From NCBI RefSeq assembly GCF_023195895.1, contig NZ_JALPRK010000021.1:1-64000 (forward strand): a stretch of DNA of 64,000 nucleotides. Direction: 5' to 3'. The notes under the pieces were generated by a model that worked only from the letters and a program-made list of their open reading frames with translations, had not been told where the DNA came from and did not search any database. The stretch comes from Paenibacillus mellifer. GTDB taxonomy: Bacteria > Bacillota > Bacilli > Paenibacillales > Paenibacillaceae. This document shows, piece after piece, positions 7,852 to 16,694 of the stretch. The number at the start of each line of letters is the position of its first letter. Positions within the stretch are counted from its first letter, which is position 1. The position numbers were made by a program, and so were the translations under genes.

Positions 7852-9303
7852 ATGTATAAAGGTCGTACGGTAACCCTGCTCGTTGTCGCAGCCATGCTGG
7901 TCAGCAGTTTGTTGACGTTAACACTGACAGGGGAATGGAGCTTTGCCGGTACAGGACCGCTGCGTAGTGGAAATTTTGCTGACACAGCCAGCACCGGCTC
8001 AAAGCAGGATATCAAAAAAATCGAGACGGCGCTCCAGCTCGTCCAGAAAAACTACGTCGAAGACGTGGATACGAACAAATTGATTAACGGCGCCATTGAC
8101 GGAATGATGAATGCGTTGGAGGATCCTTTTTCCTCCTACATGGCGCCCGATACGGCGCAGCAATTCTCGGAGCAGATTGAGGGTTCTTTTACCGGAATTG
8201 GGGCGGAGGTCTCCATGGAGAACGGCAATGTAGTCGTCGTTTCTCCGATCAAGGGCTCCCCTGCGGAAAAGGCGGGGATTCAGCCCAAGGATATCCTGCT
8301 GTCGGTCAACGGCGAATCGTTCGAGGGCTTGAGTCTGAATGAGGCGGTCGCGAAAATCCGCGGCCCGAAAGGCACGACGGCCACAGTGAAGGTCAAGCGG
8401 GCAGGGACAGCCAGCACCCTGGAATTTAAGATCGTCCGTGACGACATCGCGCTGGAAACGGTGTATGCCGAGATGAAGGAAGGCAAGGTCGGAGTTATTG
8501 GGGTAACGGAGTTTTCACTAAATACGGCCGATCGCTTCAAAAAAGAGCTGGACGCCTTGGAGAAACAAGGCATGAAGGGTCTGGTGATCGACGTTCGGAA
8601 CAATCCGGGCGGGGTACTTGACGTCGTTGAGGCGATGTCGGAGGTATTCGTTCCGAAAGGCAAAGCCATCGTCCAAATCGAGGATAAGTACAAACGGCGG
8701 CAGCAGTCAGTTTCCAAAGGAAGCGGCAAATCCTATCCGATCGTTGTCGTCACTAATAAGGGCAGCGCAAGCGCCTCGGAGATCCTAGCCGGAGCGTTGC
8801 AGGAGTCCGCGGGGGCGAAGCTGGTTGGCGAAGCCACCTATGGCAAAGGAACGGTGCAATCGAGCTACAGCCAGGAGATGGGGGACGGCAGCCTGCTGAA
8901 AATCACCATCGCCAAATGGCTGACGCCAAACGGCGAATGGATTCACAAGAAGGGGATCAAGCCGGACATTGCGGTGTCCCAGCCGGACTATTTTACGGTA
9001 GCCCCGATCAATAAGGAAAAGACGTACAAATTCGATATGCTCGGCGAAGATATCAAAAGCGCTCAAACGATGCTGGATGGACTTGGATACGCTCCGGGCC
9101 GGAAGGACGGGTACTTCGATAAAAATACCGAGAAGGCGTTGAAGAAATTCCAAGCCGATCAGAAGCTCACGGCGAACGGCGTGTTGGATACGAAAACGGC
9201 CGAGGCGTTGGAGAGCAGCGTCATTAAGCAAATCCGCGATCCGAAAAACGATGCGCAGTTAAATCGCGCACTCGAGGTTGTGCGGAAGGAAATCACCTCG
9301 TAA
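7852..9303 (+). CDS. ctpB: Carboxy-terminal processing protease (S41), CtpB-like
   Basis: A 483-residue protease. An N-terminal membrane or signal segment (about 8-30) is followed by the S41 N-terminal helical region, a PDZ domain (about 105-190), the S41 catalytic core and a C-terminal peptidoglycan-binding repeat (about 385-450). The serine lies in TNKGSASASEILAG and the lysine in GEATYGKGTVQ. In Bacillus, CtpB cleaves SpoIVFA in the sporulation sigma-K checkpoint; that role here is inferred. The order ftsEX, M23 gene, ctpB, minJ matches the Bacillus neighbourhood. The ATG at 7852 follows GGAGGCGGTGATCAAGG. Confidence 0.9.
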   Translation: MYKGRTVTLLVVAAMLVSSLLTLTLTGEWSFAGTGPLRSGNFADTASTGSKQDIKKIETALQLVQKNYVEDVDTNKLINGAIDGMMNALEDPFSSYMAPDTAQQFSEQIEGSFTGIGAEVSMENGNVVVVSPIKGSPAEKAGIQPKDILLSVNGESFEGLSLNEAVAKIRGPKGTTATVKVKRAGTASTLEFKIVRDDIALETVYAEMKEGKVGVIGVTEFSLNTADRFKKELDALEKQGMKGLVIDVRNNPGGVLDVVEAMSEVFVPKGKAIVQIEDKYKRRQQSVSKGSGKSYPIVVVTNKGSASASEILAGALQESAGAKLVGEATYGKGTVQSSYSQEMGDGSLLKITIAKWLTPNGEWIHKKGIKPDIAVSQPDYFTVAPINKEKTYKFDMLGEDIKSAQTMLDGLGYAPGRKDGYFDKNTEKALKKFQADQKLTANGVLDTKTAEALESSVIKQIRDPKNDAQLNRALEVVRKEITS

Positions 9304-9318
9304 TTGTCGAATCCCTTA

Positions 9319-9347
9319 GAGGGCTGAAATCCGGCCCTCTTTTTTTC
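9319..9347 (+). terminator. Terminator after ctpB
   Basis: GAGGGC / GCCCTC stem with a 9-nt loop followed by eight T residues: a textbook intrinsic terminator. Confidence 0.85.
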
Positions 9348-9394
9348 TGATTAGCGGAAGAACTTAAGTTAACATAAAGGAGCGTGAGTACCTC

Positions 9395-10750
9395 TTGGAT
9401 CTCATTCTGGAAGGATTATGGAGTCTGGCGGAAGCAGGGATGCAGCTGTTGCTGCAGCCGTTTTACTATATTTCGATCATCGTCGTCCTGCTGATCTATC
9501 GCAGGCAGGTAGTGCTGGAGCGCCGTCTGTTTCATGTTCGCCTGCACAGCTGGGGCTTGCAGACTTGGCGAACCGTTCTAGCCGGCTTGTTGGCGGGTCT
9601 GGCGGTGTCCGTCGTCTTCGTATTCCTGGGAATGAATCTGACGATGGAGGGGATCCTCTGCCTTTGGGCGGTTACGATCGTGCTGATGTTGTTCCGCATC
9701 CGCTATTTATGCCTGGCCTATTCCGTGGGCATACTCGGCGTGATTCAGTTCGGGTTGAATCTGTTCCCGGGATTTGCGGGCAGCGGCTTTGTGAGCGACG
9801 TCGTGCGCATCGTCCGGGAGCTGGACATTCCGGCGCTGCTCTGCCTGGTTGGACTGCTGCACCTGGTCGAGGGCCTGCTGGTACGGTGGCAGGGTGCGTC
9901 GTTTGCCGGACCGTTGTTTTATGAGGGCAAGCGGGGGAAGCTGATCGGCGGGTATCAGATGCAAAGCTTGTGGCCGGTGCCGCTGTTCCTGCTCATTCCT
10001 GCGCAAACGACGGGCGGGGTGTTGCCATGGACGCCGTTGTTCGGCGGGGATGCGTGGCAAGGTGGCTTTAGCTTGATGGCGCTGCCGATTGTGCTCGGGT
10101 TCTCGGAGATGACGATGGGACTGTTGCCAAAAGACAAAGCCCGCGTCTCATCCGGCCGGCTGCTGGGTTACGGTGCGGTCATCACGGTACTGGCGTTGCT
10201 TACCTCGTGGTGGAGTCCGTTGCTGCCGGTAGCCGCACTCGCGGCGTTTGCGCTGCACGAAGCGCTGATTTGGCTGAGCCGCTTCGAGGAGCAGCAACGC
10301 AGTCCGCTGTTCGTCCATCCGCAAGGGGGACTGAAGGTGCTCGCGGTGCTGCCGGGCAGCCCGGCGGAAGAACTGGGCATCCGGGCCGGCGAGTCCATCG
10401 TCAAGGTCAACGGCGTGCCGGTGCCAACCAAGGAAGATCTGCATGCGGCGCTGCGGATCAACCCGGCTTTTTGCAAGCTGGAGGTGCTGAATCTCGCGGG
10501 CGAGAGCAAATTCCTCCAGCGCGCCATCTACGCCGGCGACCATCACCAGCTCGGCGCGATCCTCGCGCCGGATGAGCTGGCGCCGGCGGCGGTAAGGCTG
10601 CAGCCGCTGTCGCTGCTGCAGCTGCTGCGCCCGCGCACGAGCGCCCGCGCGGTGCGCGGCGCTCGGGGCGCCACGCCCGCGCCGCAGCGCGAAGCGCGGA
10701 CGGGCGGCGGTGCGCCCGCGGCGGCCGACGGGCCGGCCGCCGAGGCGTAG
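9395..10750 (+). CDS. minJ: MinJ-like membrane protein with PDZ domain
   Basis: A 451-residue polytopic protein with about seven or eight hydrophobic segments over residues 15-295, then a PDZ domain (about 300-385, GGLKVLAVLPGSPAEELGIRAGE is its core). The last roughly 60 residues are Arg/Ala/Pro-rich low complexity encoded by very GC-rich DNA. In Bacillus, MinJ bridges DivIVA to MinCD to place the division septum and lies beside ctpB, so family and location agree. The TTG start at 9395 follows AAAGGAG by about 12 nt; no better in-frame start is visible. The C-terminal tail is an odd extension that may be lineage-specific. Confidence 0.75.
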   Translation: MDLILEGLWSLAEAGMQLLLQPFYYISIIVVLLIYRRQVVLERRLFHVRLHSWGLQTWRTVLAGLLAGLAVSVVFVFLGMNLTMEGILCLWAVTIVLMLFRIRYLCLAYSVGILGVIQFGLNLFPGFAGSGFVSDVVRIVRELDIPALLCLVGLLHLVEGLLVRWQGASFAGPLFYEGKRGKLIGGYQMQSLWPVPLFLLIPAQTTGGVLPWTPLFGGDAWQGGFSLMALPIVLGFSEMTMGLLPKDKARVSSGRLLGYGAVITVLALLTSWWSPLLPVAALAAFALHEALIWLSRFEEQQRSPLFVHPQGGLKVLAVLPGSPAEELGIRAGESIVKVNGVPVPTKEDLHAALRINPAFCKLEVLNLAGESKFLQRAIYAGDHHQLGAILAPDELAPAAVRLQPLSLLQLLRPRTSARAVRGARGATPAPQREARTGGGAPAAADGPAAEA

Positions 10751-10775
10751 GGCGCGCGCTAATGTTCAGACCAAT

Positions 10776-10818
10776 CCCCTAATGAGGTGGTTTCACCATC
10801 TCATTAGGGGATTTTTTT
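10776..10818 (+). terminator. Terminator after minJ
   Basis: A 15-bp near-perfect stem (CCCCTAATGAGGTGG / CCATCTCATTAGGGG) followed by a seven-T run. Confidence 0.88.
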
Positions 10819-10834
10819 AGCAGAGCTGTCTCTC

Positions 10835-11017
10835 TAACGGAACTAGGAGCCCTTATATAGCTCGAATCGAACCTATCCAGAATGTAACGGAACCAGATGC
10901 TCTTATTTAGTCTTATCGTGTGCAATAAACAGTAAAACACCTTGGATAAGATCCGTACGTTCCGTTAAAACGGGAAATCATGCGGGAAATATCCAATAAG
11001 GTCCCTACGTTCCGTTA
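10835..11017 (+). repeat. Four-box intergenic element, family 1
   Basis: TAACGGAAC at 10835 and 10885, and its reverse complement GTTCCGTTA ending at 10967 and 11017. Spacing is 50 bp in each pair and total length is 183 bp. Each box continues into an eight-base CTTATTTG-like end. Two GGGAAAT words lie between boxes 3 and 4. It ends 25 bp from the stop codon of nuclease paralogue B. Confidence 0.85.
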
Positions 11018-11041
11018 GAGCGCTGACGATCCCTTGAGCAC

Positions 11042-11692
11042 CTACTCAACTAGATGATAACTGCGATATCGAGCTTTCCCTTTGGCGACGGCGAAGAGGT
11101 TCTTCTCGATTAACCCATGCAAAATATTTCTGGCATGGCGAACAGAAACCCTGAGATGTGTTGCCAGCTCGTTGGGCGTAAATGGACGATAAAGACGACG
11201 ACCGAAGCGAACGGTTTCTGCTTCCAGCCAATTCAGATCAGCCATCAGGTTCGTTGTGATGAACCTCCCAATAAACGACAAGACCAGCTGCTGACATTGC
11301 TTCGGCTCCTCCACGATAGACAAATAAGCGATGGGGAGTAACGTCCAACCCTCTAACGCCAGTAAGCTGTGCCGCCAGCATAAATCCTTGAAGCGCCGTA
11401 CGTCCAGATCTCTTGCATGGGGGCCGTAGCCTTGAATTTCAATAGCCCCTTTCACCGTTCCTGACCCAGGGAGATAAGCGAGGTCCAAGTATCGGTAACC
11501 GTTGTTGAAGTCCCGCACCTCCCATTCCGCGTATAAGTGATCGAATTGACCTACGGCAGGGTACCAGACGAGCCGCAAAAATTCCAGGGTGCCATGTCCT
11601 AATCCCTTTGTGAGGAGCTCCAACCGTCTAGGGTTCTTCTCTTCCTCCAATTGGCGTACCATCCACGCATTAAAAGCTTGATCAAATTTCAT
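11042..11692 (-). CDS. PD-(D/E)XK/Vsr-like nuclease with C-terminal helix-turn-helix (paralogue B)
   Basis: A 216-residue paralogue of the 1923-2588 protein, sharing the same layout: an N-terminal helix, a WYPAVGQFDHLYAEWEVRDF block (WWPAFGHFRHLHPEYEVTDF in A), YRYLDLAYL, then GAIEIQGYGPHARD and a C-terminal winged helix around FTPNELATHLRVSVRHARN. The Glu-X-Asp of copy A is Glu-X-Gln here, so catalytic competence is less certain. The start ATG at 11692 follows GGAGGAAGG. The gene is flanked by family 1 four-box elements on both sides (25 bp after its stop, and about 180 bp upstream) and preceded by the conserved GTGAAGCACAC leader. Function is unknown; DNA cleavage is inferred from the fold. 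Confidence 0.6.
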   Translation of the reverse strand: MKFDQAFNAWMVRQLEEEKNPRRLELLTKGLGHGTLEFLRLVWYPAVGQFDHLYAEWEVRDFNNGYRYLDLAYLPGSGTVKGAIEIQGYGPHARDLDVRRFKDLCWRHSLLALEGWTLLPIAYLSIVEEPKQCQQLVLSFIGRFITTNLMADLNWLEAETVRFGRRLYRPFTPNELATHLRVSVRHARNILHGLIEKNLFAVAKGKARYRSYHLVE

Positions 11693-11719
11693 CTCAACCC
11701 AACCTTCCTCCAGCTGGTG

Positions 11720-11790
11720 AAAACAAAAACGCCGCCCCGATCCCATTCCACCAACTAAAGGTAGAAGGATCAAGACGGCGTGTGCTTCAC
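11720..11790 (-). promoter_or_regulatory. GTGAAGCACAC leader of nuclease B
   Basis: Read on the minus strand: GTGAAGCACACGCC (11790-11777), an inner GATCC/GGATC-type stem, then a closing GGCGGCG and TTTTTG run at 11730-11720, just before the ribosome site of the nuclease gene. It has the same build as 1841-1902. Confidence 0.6.
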
Positions 11791-11869
11791 GGCCTGTTTG
11801 AGCATAGTTTAACGCTTTTATCGTCTTCTGGCAATGTTCCGGCGGTTGTTACTACTCACTGAGGATCGA

Positions 11870-12052
11870 TAACGGACTGAGTGGCCCTTATTTAGTCCGT
11901 ACACATCAATTGTTGATTTTAACGGACCCCAGAGACGTTATATGGAGCAAATTCAACCGTTAGCGCCGATGAACTAGCCAATAAGGCCTCTCCAGTCCGT
12001 TAGCTGGGGAAATGGGCCGGGAAATAGCAAATAGCGTCATTGTGGTCCGTTA
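11870..12052 (+). repeat. Four-box intergenic element, family 1 (GGAC variant)
   Basis: TAACGGAC at 11870 and 11920, and GTCCGTTA ending at 12002 and 12052: 50-bp spacing twice, 183 bp in all. All four boxes carry the GGAC variant rather than GGAAC. A GGGAAAT doublet lies between boxes 3 and 4. It sits between nuclease B and motB, both on the minus strand. Confidence 0.85.
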
Positions 12053-12137
12053 GAGCTAAGCATGCGGGTAAAGAGCCCTGACATCGCTGACATCGGCATG
12101 GGACACAAGCACGCAGATAACGTCTCGCTAGCTTCCC

Positions 12138-13019
12138 CTACTTCTGCAACTGCCTTAGCACCGTGATCTCCACCCGGCGGTTCTTCTGGCGGCCTTCGGG
12201 CGTGTCGTTGTCTGCAGCCGGGCGGGTGTCAGCGTAACCGGCGTATTGGAAATGCTGAGGGTCCAGCTTCTCCTTATCCACGAAGAACCTCAGGACCGAC
12301 AGCGCTCTGGCCCCCGACAACTCCCAGTTGTCCTTGAACTCCGACGCATAGACGATCGGCAGACTATCGGTATGGCCTTCGATGCTGATTACGGTATTGA
12401 GCTGCCGGAACAAGCTGGCCAGCTTGGCTAGCGTCTTGGCCGAACCGCTCTTCAGATCGGCTTGTCCGGTGTCAAACAGGAATCGGTCGCTTAACGTGAT
12501 CGAGATGCCTTTCGGTAAGTCGGTCACGCGGATTTGATCCTCGAGTGAGTTGTCCTTAACATAAGCCTCAATCAGTTTCATTAAATTCGCGAGTTCTTCC
12601 TCTTGTTTGCGAAAAGCGAGCTCCCTCTCCGTCAACGGCCCTTGACCGGTACTGTCCGCTTGCCCCGTAGTGCCTTCCCCTTCGCCTTGTTTGCTGCCGT
12701 TATCGGCTGAAGCCGGCGGATTCTTGTGGTTGGAACGGCCCTCCGTTCCCATAATGCCGCTGCCCAGCTCCAAGATCGAATCCCCCCCTTTAAACGTGTG
12801 CTGGAGGGAGGAGGTCACGACTTCATATTTTTCCACGTCTAACCGGCTCATGGCATACATCATCACGAAAAAAATCAATAACAACGTAATCAAATCCGCA
12901 TAGGTGATCAGCCAACGATCTTTCGTCTCGTTTCGCTCGGCACGGCGTCCGCGCCTGCGTGGTTCTCGCGGCAAACGCTCCGGTCCGGTGTTCTTGCCCG
13001 ATTTGCTGGACGGTCTCAT
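12138..13019 (-). CDS. motB: Flagellar motor stator protein MotB
   Basis: A 293-residue protein. After a basic N-terminus comes one transmembrane helix (about 36-58) with the ion-binding Asp in TYADLITLL (about Asp42). A Gly/Ser/Gln-rich linker (about 85-125) leads to a C-terminal OmpA-like peptidoglycan-binding domain (about 165-290; EGHTDSLP and NRRVEITVL). MotB anchors the stator to the wall and couples ion flow to rotation. It overlaps motA by 4 bp. Proton or sodium use cannot be decided here. Confidence 0.92.
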   Translation of the reverse strand: MRPSSKSGKNTGPERLPREPRRRGRRAERNETKDRWLITYADLITLLLIFFVMMYAMSRLDVEKYEVVTSSLQHTFKGGDSILELGSGIMGTEGRSNHKNPPASADNGSKQGEGEGTTGQADSTGQGPLTERELAFRKQEEELANLMKLIEAYVKDNSLEDQIRVTDLPKGISITLSDRFLFDTGQADLKSGSAKTLAKLASLFRQLNTVISIEGHTDSLPIVYASEFKDNWELSGARALSVLRFFVDKEKLDPQHFQYAGYADTRPAADNDTPEGRQKNRRVEITVLRQLQK

Positions 13020-13849
13020 CGCTCATTCTCCTCAGAGCTACGAATACGGGAGTCAATTCCAAAGCCAACTGGTTTCTCCGGTTCGCTGACAGGCAGAAGT
13101 CTTGTGGTTTCCGCGGTAAAAGACTCCAACTTCCGCCTCACGAGCAAAGGATGGTCGCCGTTTTGGATCGACAAAATCCCTTCAAGCATCATATCCATCC
13201 GGTCGATTTCGTCGTCGCAGCGCGCTTTGATTTTGGAGGCGATCGGAAGAAAGATCAGGTTGGCACTGGCCACCCCGTATAACGTCGCCGTAAAAGCAAG
13301 CGCGATCGAAGGCCCCAGCGCGGTCGGTTCGGACAAGCTGCCGAGCACGTGGATGAGCCCCATCACGGTGCCGATAATCCCCATCGTTGGAGCGTACCCG
13401 CCGGCCGATTCGAATATTTTGGCGTAGCCGTCATATTTTTTCGATACGGCATCGATTTCGAGCTCCATGATTTGCCGCACCATCGCGCGGTCTGTACCGT
13501 CCACCACCAACTGAATACCTTCGCGTAAAAAAGGATCCCGATGCTCAGCGGCCTTTTTTTCCAAGGCTAATACGCCTTCGCGGCGGGAGATCGACGACAT
13601 ACCGACTATCTCCTCGATCACGTCATCCTGTGCAGGAGATTTGCTTATAAACGCAAGAGCCAATGCCTTGGGTACCGTACGCAGCTTGGCGACGGGGAAA
13701 CTGATCAACACTGCGGCGAAGGTGCCGCCAAACACGATTAAAGCGGCGGTGATTTGCAGCAAACCACCCAATTGACCGCCTTCCAGCATAAATCCGCCAA
13801 CGAGGGCGGCGAGTCCGACAATGATGCCTATCAGCGTTGCAATATCCAT
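13016..13849 (-). CDS. motA: Flagellar motor stator protein MotA
   Basis: A 277-residue protein with four transmembrane segments (about 5-22, 30-50, 150-172, 182-205) and a large cytoplasmic loop containing the SISRREGVLALEKKA stretch typical of MotA/MotP. The C-terminal tail is charged. It forms the ion channel with MotB and contacts the rotor switch. It precedes motB with a 4-bp overlap, so the two are translated together. The pair lies alone here, away from other flagellar genes. Confidence 0.92.
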   Translation of the reverse strand: MDIATLIGIIVGLAALVGGFMLEGGQLGGLLQITAALIVFGGTFAAVLISFPVAKLRTVPKALALAFISKSPAQDDVIEEIVGMSSISRREGVLALEKKAAEHRDPFLREGIQLVVDGTDRAMVRQIMELEIDAVSKKYDGYAKIFESAGGYAPTMGIIGTVMGLIHVLGSLSEPTALGPSIALAFTATLYGVASANLIFLPIASKIKARCDDEIDRMDMMLEGILSIQNGDHPLLVRRKLESFTAETTRLLPVSEPEKPVGFGIDSRIRSSEENER

Positions 13850-14109
13850 GGATTGTGTACAACTCCTATTCTCGACTTACCGTTTGCATCTATAGGATGA
13901 AAAAGGTATAATACATGGGAACACCCATTCCTATTTTGATAAATTTAGGAAGGGCTCAAAGGTTAAGCTTGGTTTATTCATCGGAATGATGACGATCCTA
14001 GTTTAGATGAAGAAACGAACATCTTGAGGAAACCATCTCATGCATAGATAGAACGAATACCGGAGACGCCTCTAGTATTCCATTTTAGACGATAGGGTGA
14101 TGTTGGACA

Positions 14110-16101
14110 ATGAGTGAAATCGTGGTTAGCGACAATAAATTCGAGCTGATCTCCGAATATACACCCCAAGGGGACCAACCGGAGGCGGTGCGACAACTGG
14201 TAGAGGGTACAATCGCTGGAAAGAAGCACCAGACGTTACTCGGGGCGACCGGGACAGGAAAGACGTTTACGATCGCACATACGATCGCGAAGCTCGGACG
14301 GCCCACCCTTGTTATCGCACACAACAAGACATTGGCGGCGCAGCTGGCCAGCGAGTTTCGCGAATTTTTCCCCAATAACTCGGTTGACTACTTCGTTAGT
14401 TACTACGATTACTACCAGCCGGAAGCCTACATTCCTTCCTCCGACACCTACATCGAGAAAGATTCCAGCATTAATGAAGAAATCGATAAATTGCGTCACT
14501 CGGCCACGAGTTCGTTGTTTGAGCGGAGAGACGTCATCATCGTGGCGAGCGTGTCGTGTATTTACGGTCTCGGTTCGCCGATGGAATATCGTAATTTGGT
14601 GCTATCACTGCGGGTGGGGATGGAGAAGCCGCGCAACCAGATTTTGAGCCGACTGGTAGATATCCAATATCAACGGAACGATTTGAACTTTGTACGCGGG
14701 ACGTTTCGGGTGCGCGGCGATGTGCTGGAGATCTTCCCGGCATCCCGGGGCGAGCAAGCGGTGCGCGTGGAGTTTTTTGGCGACGAGATTGAGCGGATCA
14801 CGGAAATTGATGTGTTGACCGGTGAGTTAGTCGGTGAACGTGATCACATCGCGATATTCCCAGCGTCTCACTTCGTTACTCAAGAAGAGACGATGAAGGT
14901 CGCCATCACGAACATCGAACGTGAACTGGAAGAACGGCTGGAAGTATTCCGTGCGCAGGGGAAACTGCTGGAAGCTCAGCGGCTGGAGCAGCGGACACGC
15001 TACGACATCGAAATGATGAAGGAGGTCGGCTTCTGCTCAGGGATCGAGAACTACTCGGGTCCGTTAACTTTCCGGGAGCGGGGGGCGACGCCGTATACGT
15101 TGATGGATTATTTTCCGGATGATATGCTGATCGTCATCGACGAATCCCACGTCACATTGCCGCAGATCCGGGCGATGTACAACGGTGACCAAGCGCGTAA
15201 AAATGTGCTGGTAGATCACGGTTTCCGTTTGCCGTCGGCACTGGATAACCGTCCGCTCCGGTTCGAGGAGTTCGAGGAGAAAGCGACGCAGCTCATCTAC
15301 GTATCGGCTACGCCGGGGCCTTATGAGCTGGAGCATTGCCCTACGATGGTACAGCAAATTATCCGTCCGACAGGCCTGCTGGATCCGATTATCGAGGTAC
15401 GCCCAACGAAAGGGCAGATCGACGATTTAATCGGAGAAATCCGCGACCGTATCGCTAAGGATGAGCGCGTACTGGTGACGACGCTGACCAAGAAGATGTC
15501 AGAGGACTTGACCGATTATTTGAAGGAAGTTGGTATCAAAGTCAGGTATCTCCATTCCGATATCAAGACGTTAGAACGGATGACGATTTTGCGTAACTTA
15601 CGACTGGGGACATTCCACGTACTGATCGGGATTAACTTGCTGCGGGAAGGCCTCGACTTGCCGGAGGTGTCGCTGGTGGCGATTTTGGACGCCGATAAGG
15701 AAGGGTTCCTGCGCTCGGAGCGTTCGCTGATTCAGACGATCGGGCGGGCCGCGCGGAACTCGGACGGCCGAGTCCTGATGTACGGCGACTCGATCACCGA
15801 TTCGATGGATCGGGCGATCAAGGAGACCGAACGGCGGCGCGGCATCCAGATCGCTTACAACGAGGAGCACGGCATCACGCCGCAGACGATTCGTAAGAAG
15901 GTTCGCGACGTGATCGAGGCCACCAAGGTAGCGGAGAGCAAAGCCGATTATCTGGCCGACGCCAAAGGCAAGATGTCCAAACGCGACCGCGAAGCGATGA
16001 TCGGCCGTCTGGAAGTCGAGATGAAAGAAGCGGCCAAGAATCTGCAATTCGAGCGCGCCGCGGAGCTGCGTGACGCGATTTTGGAGCTGCGGGCGGAGTG
16101 A
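14110..16101 (+). CDS. uvrB: Excinuclease ABC subunit B (UvrB)
   Basis: A 663-residue DNA repair helicase-like protein of normal length. Walker A is GATGTGKTF (about 43-51); the beta-hairpin region [12 protein letters not shown] inserts into damaged DNA; motif DESH is present; QTIGRAARN is motif VI; a UVR domain near the C-terminus (about 625-660) contacts UvrC. UvrB verifies lesions delivered by UvrA and loads UvrC in nucleotide excision repair. It is followed by uvrA after an unusually long 593-bp gap that holds two repeat elements, so cotranscription with uvrA is uncertain. Confidence 0.98.
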   Translation: MSEIVVSDNKFELISEYTPQGDQPEAVRQLVEGTIAGKKHQTLLGATGTGKTFTIAHTIAKLGRPTLVIAHNKTLAAQLASEFREFFPNNSVDYFVSYYDYYQPEAYIPSSDTYIEKDSSINEEIDKLRHSATSSLFERRDVIIVASVSCIYGLGSPMEYRNLVLSLRVGMEKPRNQILSRLVDIQYQRNDLNFVRGTFRVRGDVLEIFPASRGEQAVRVEFFGDEIERITEIDVLTGELVGERDHIAIFPASHFVTQEETMKVAITNIERELEERLEVFRAQGKLLEAQRLEQRTRYDIEMMKEVGFCSGIENYSGPLTFRERGATPYTLMDYFPDDMLIVIDESHVTLPQIRAMYNGDQARKNVLVDHGFRLPSALDNRPLRFEEFEEKATQLIYVSATPGPYELEHCPTMVQQIIRPTGLLDPIIEVRPTKGQIDDLIGEIRDRIAKDERVLVTTLTKKMSEDLTDYLKEVGIKVRYLHSDIKTLERMTILRNLRLGTFHVLIGINLLREGLDLPEVSLVAILDADKEGFLRSERSLIQTIGRAARNSDGRVLMYGDSITDSMDRAIKETERRRGIQIAYNEEHGITPQTIRKKVRDVIEATKVAESKADYLADAKGKMSKRDREAMIGRLEVEMKEAAKNLQFERAAELRDAILELRAE

Positions 16102-16271
16102 TGGCTGCGGCGTGCTGCCCCCTTCTAAGAGGGAGGAGCCTGTGGCCGCGAGTCAGTTGACGTGGGCAGCTTCGTTGAAGGATTCGAGCTGAGAAGACGG
16201 GCCTTGATCGCTAGGAGCGGGCGCCGGCTTCTTCCGCCGTTGTTGGCTTCGGCCGGGGGCGCGGACCATTG

Positions 16272-16455
16272 TAACGGAACTGAGCGACCTTATTTGCTCC
16301 AGTGAACACAGCCTTTTCATTCTAACGGAACGAGGAGATGCTATTTGGCCGAAAGAGACCTAAAACGTAGAGATTTATGCCAAATAAGGTCTCTGGGTTC
16401 CGTTAAATCGGGAAATAGCCGGGAAATGGACAAATAACGTCTCTACGTTCCGTTA
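16272..16455 (+). repeat. Four-box intergenic element, family 1
   Basis: TAACGGAAC at 16272 and 16323 (51 bp apart), GTTCCGTTA ending at 16405 and 16455 (50 bp apart). Boxes end in CTTATTTG or its complement. Between boxes 3 and 4 lies CGGGAAATAGCCGGGAAAT. It lies between uvrB and uvrA; the 170 bp before it (16102-16271) are GC-rich without recognised features. Confidence 0.85.
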
Positions 16456-16493
16456 GATTTCAATCAAAGTTTAAAAATCGGGTTTTCAGCACC

Positions 16494-16668
16494 GAGAAGG
16501 TTGGATGAAGGAGAGAGGGAGTAGCGGAGCGTAGGCAAACCTATGTGAGCAACTCAAATGTTTCCGCAGGAAACATACTTCGGAAGCATACGCCTCGACC
16601 GACTGAATTCAAGATTCGATGCCGAATAGGCTTTAGAACTTTGCTTCGTGATCAAAAGTCAATTTTTG
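16494..16668 (+). repeat. Dispersed ~175-bp leader repeat, copy 2
   Basis: Counterpart of 7558-7735, directly upstream of uvrA. It keeps the GTTTCCGCAGGAAAC and CTTCGGAAGCA hairpins. It is open in the uvrA frame, which creates a false N-terminal extension of about 48 codons. Confidence 0.75.
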
Positions 16669-16694
16669 GATTACATCTAAAAAGGGAGATGAAG

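Noticed and set aside
14014..14030. LexA/SOS box upstream of uvrB (CGAACATCTTGAGG)
   Set aside because: Only the left half matches the GAAC-N4-GTTC pattern; the right half is TGAG, so the dyad is missing.
16545..16694. N-terminal extension of UvrA by about 50 codons
   Set aside because: The extension is encoded by the dispersed repeat also found before ctpB; UvrA homologues begin near [12 protein letters not shown] and a ribosome site lies at 16682-16688.
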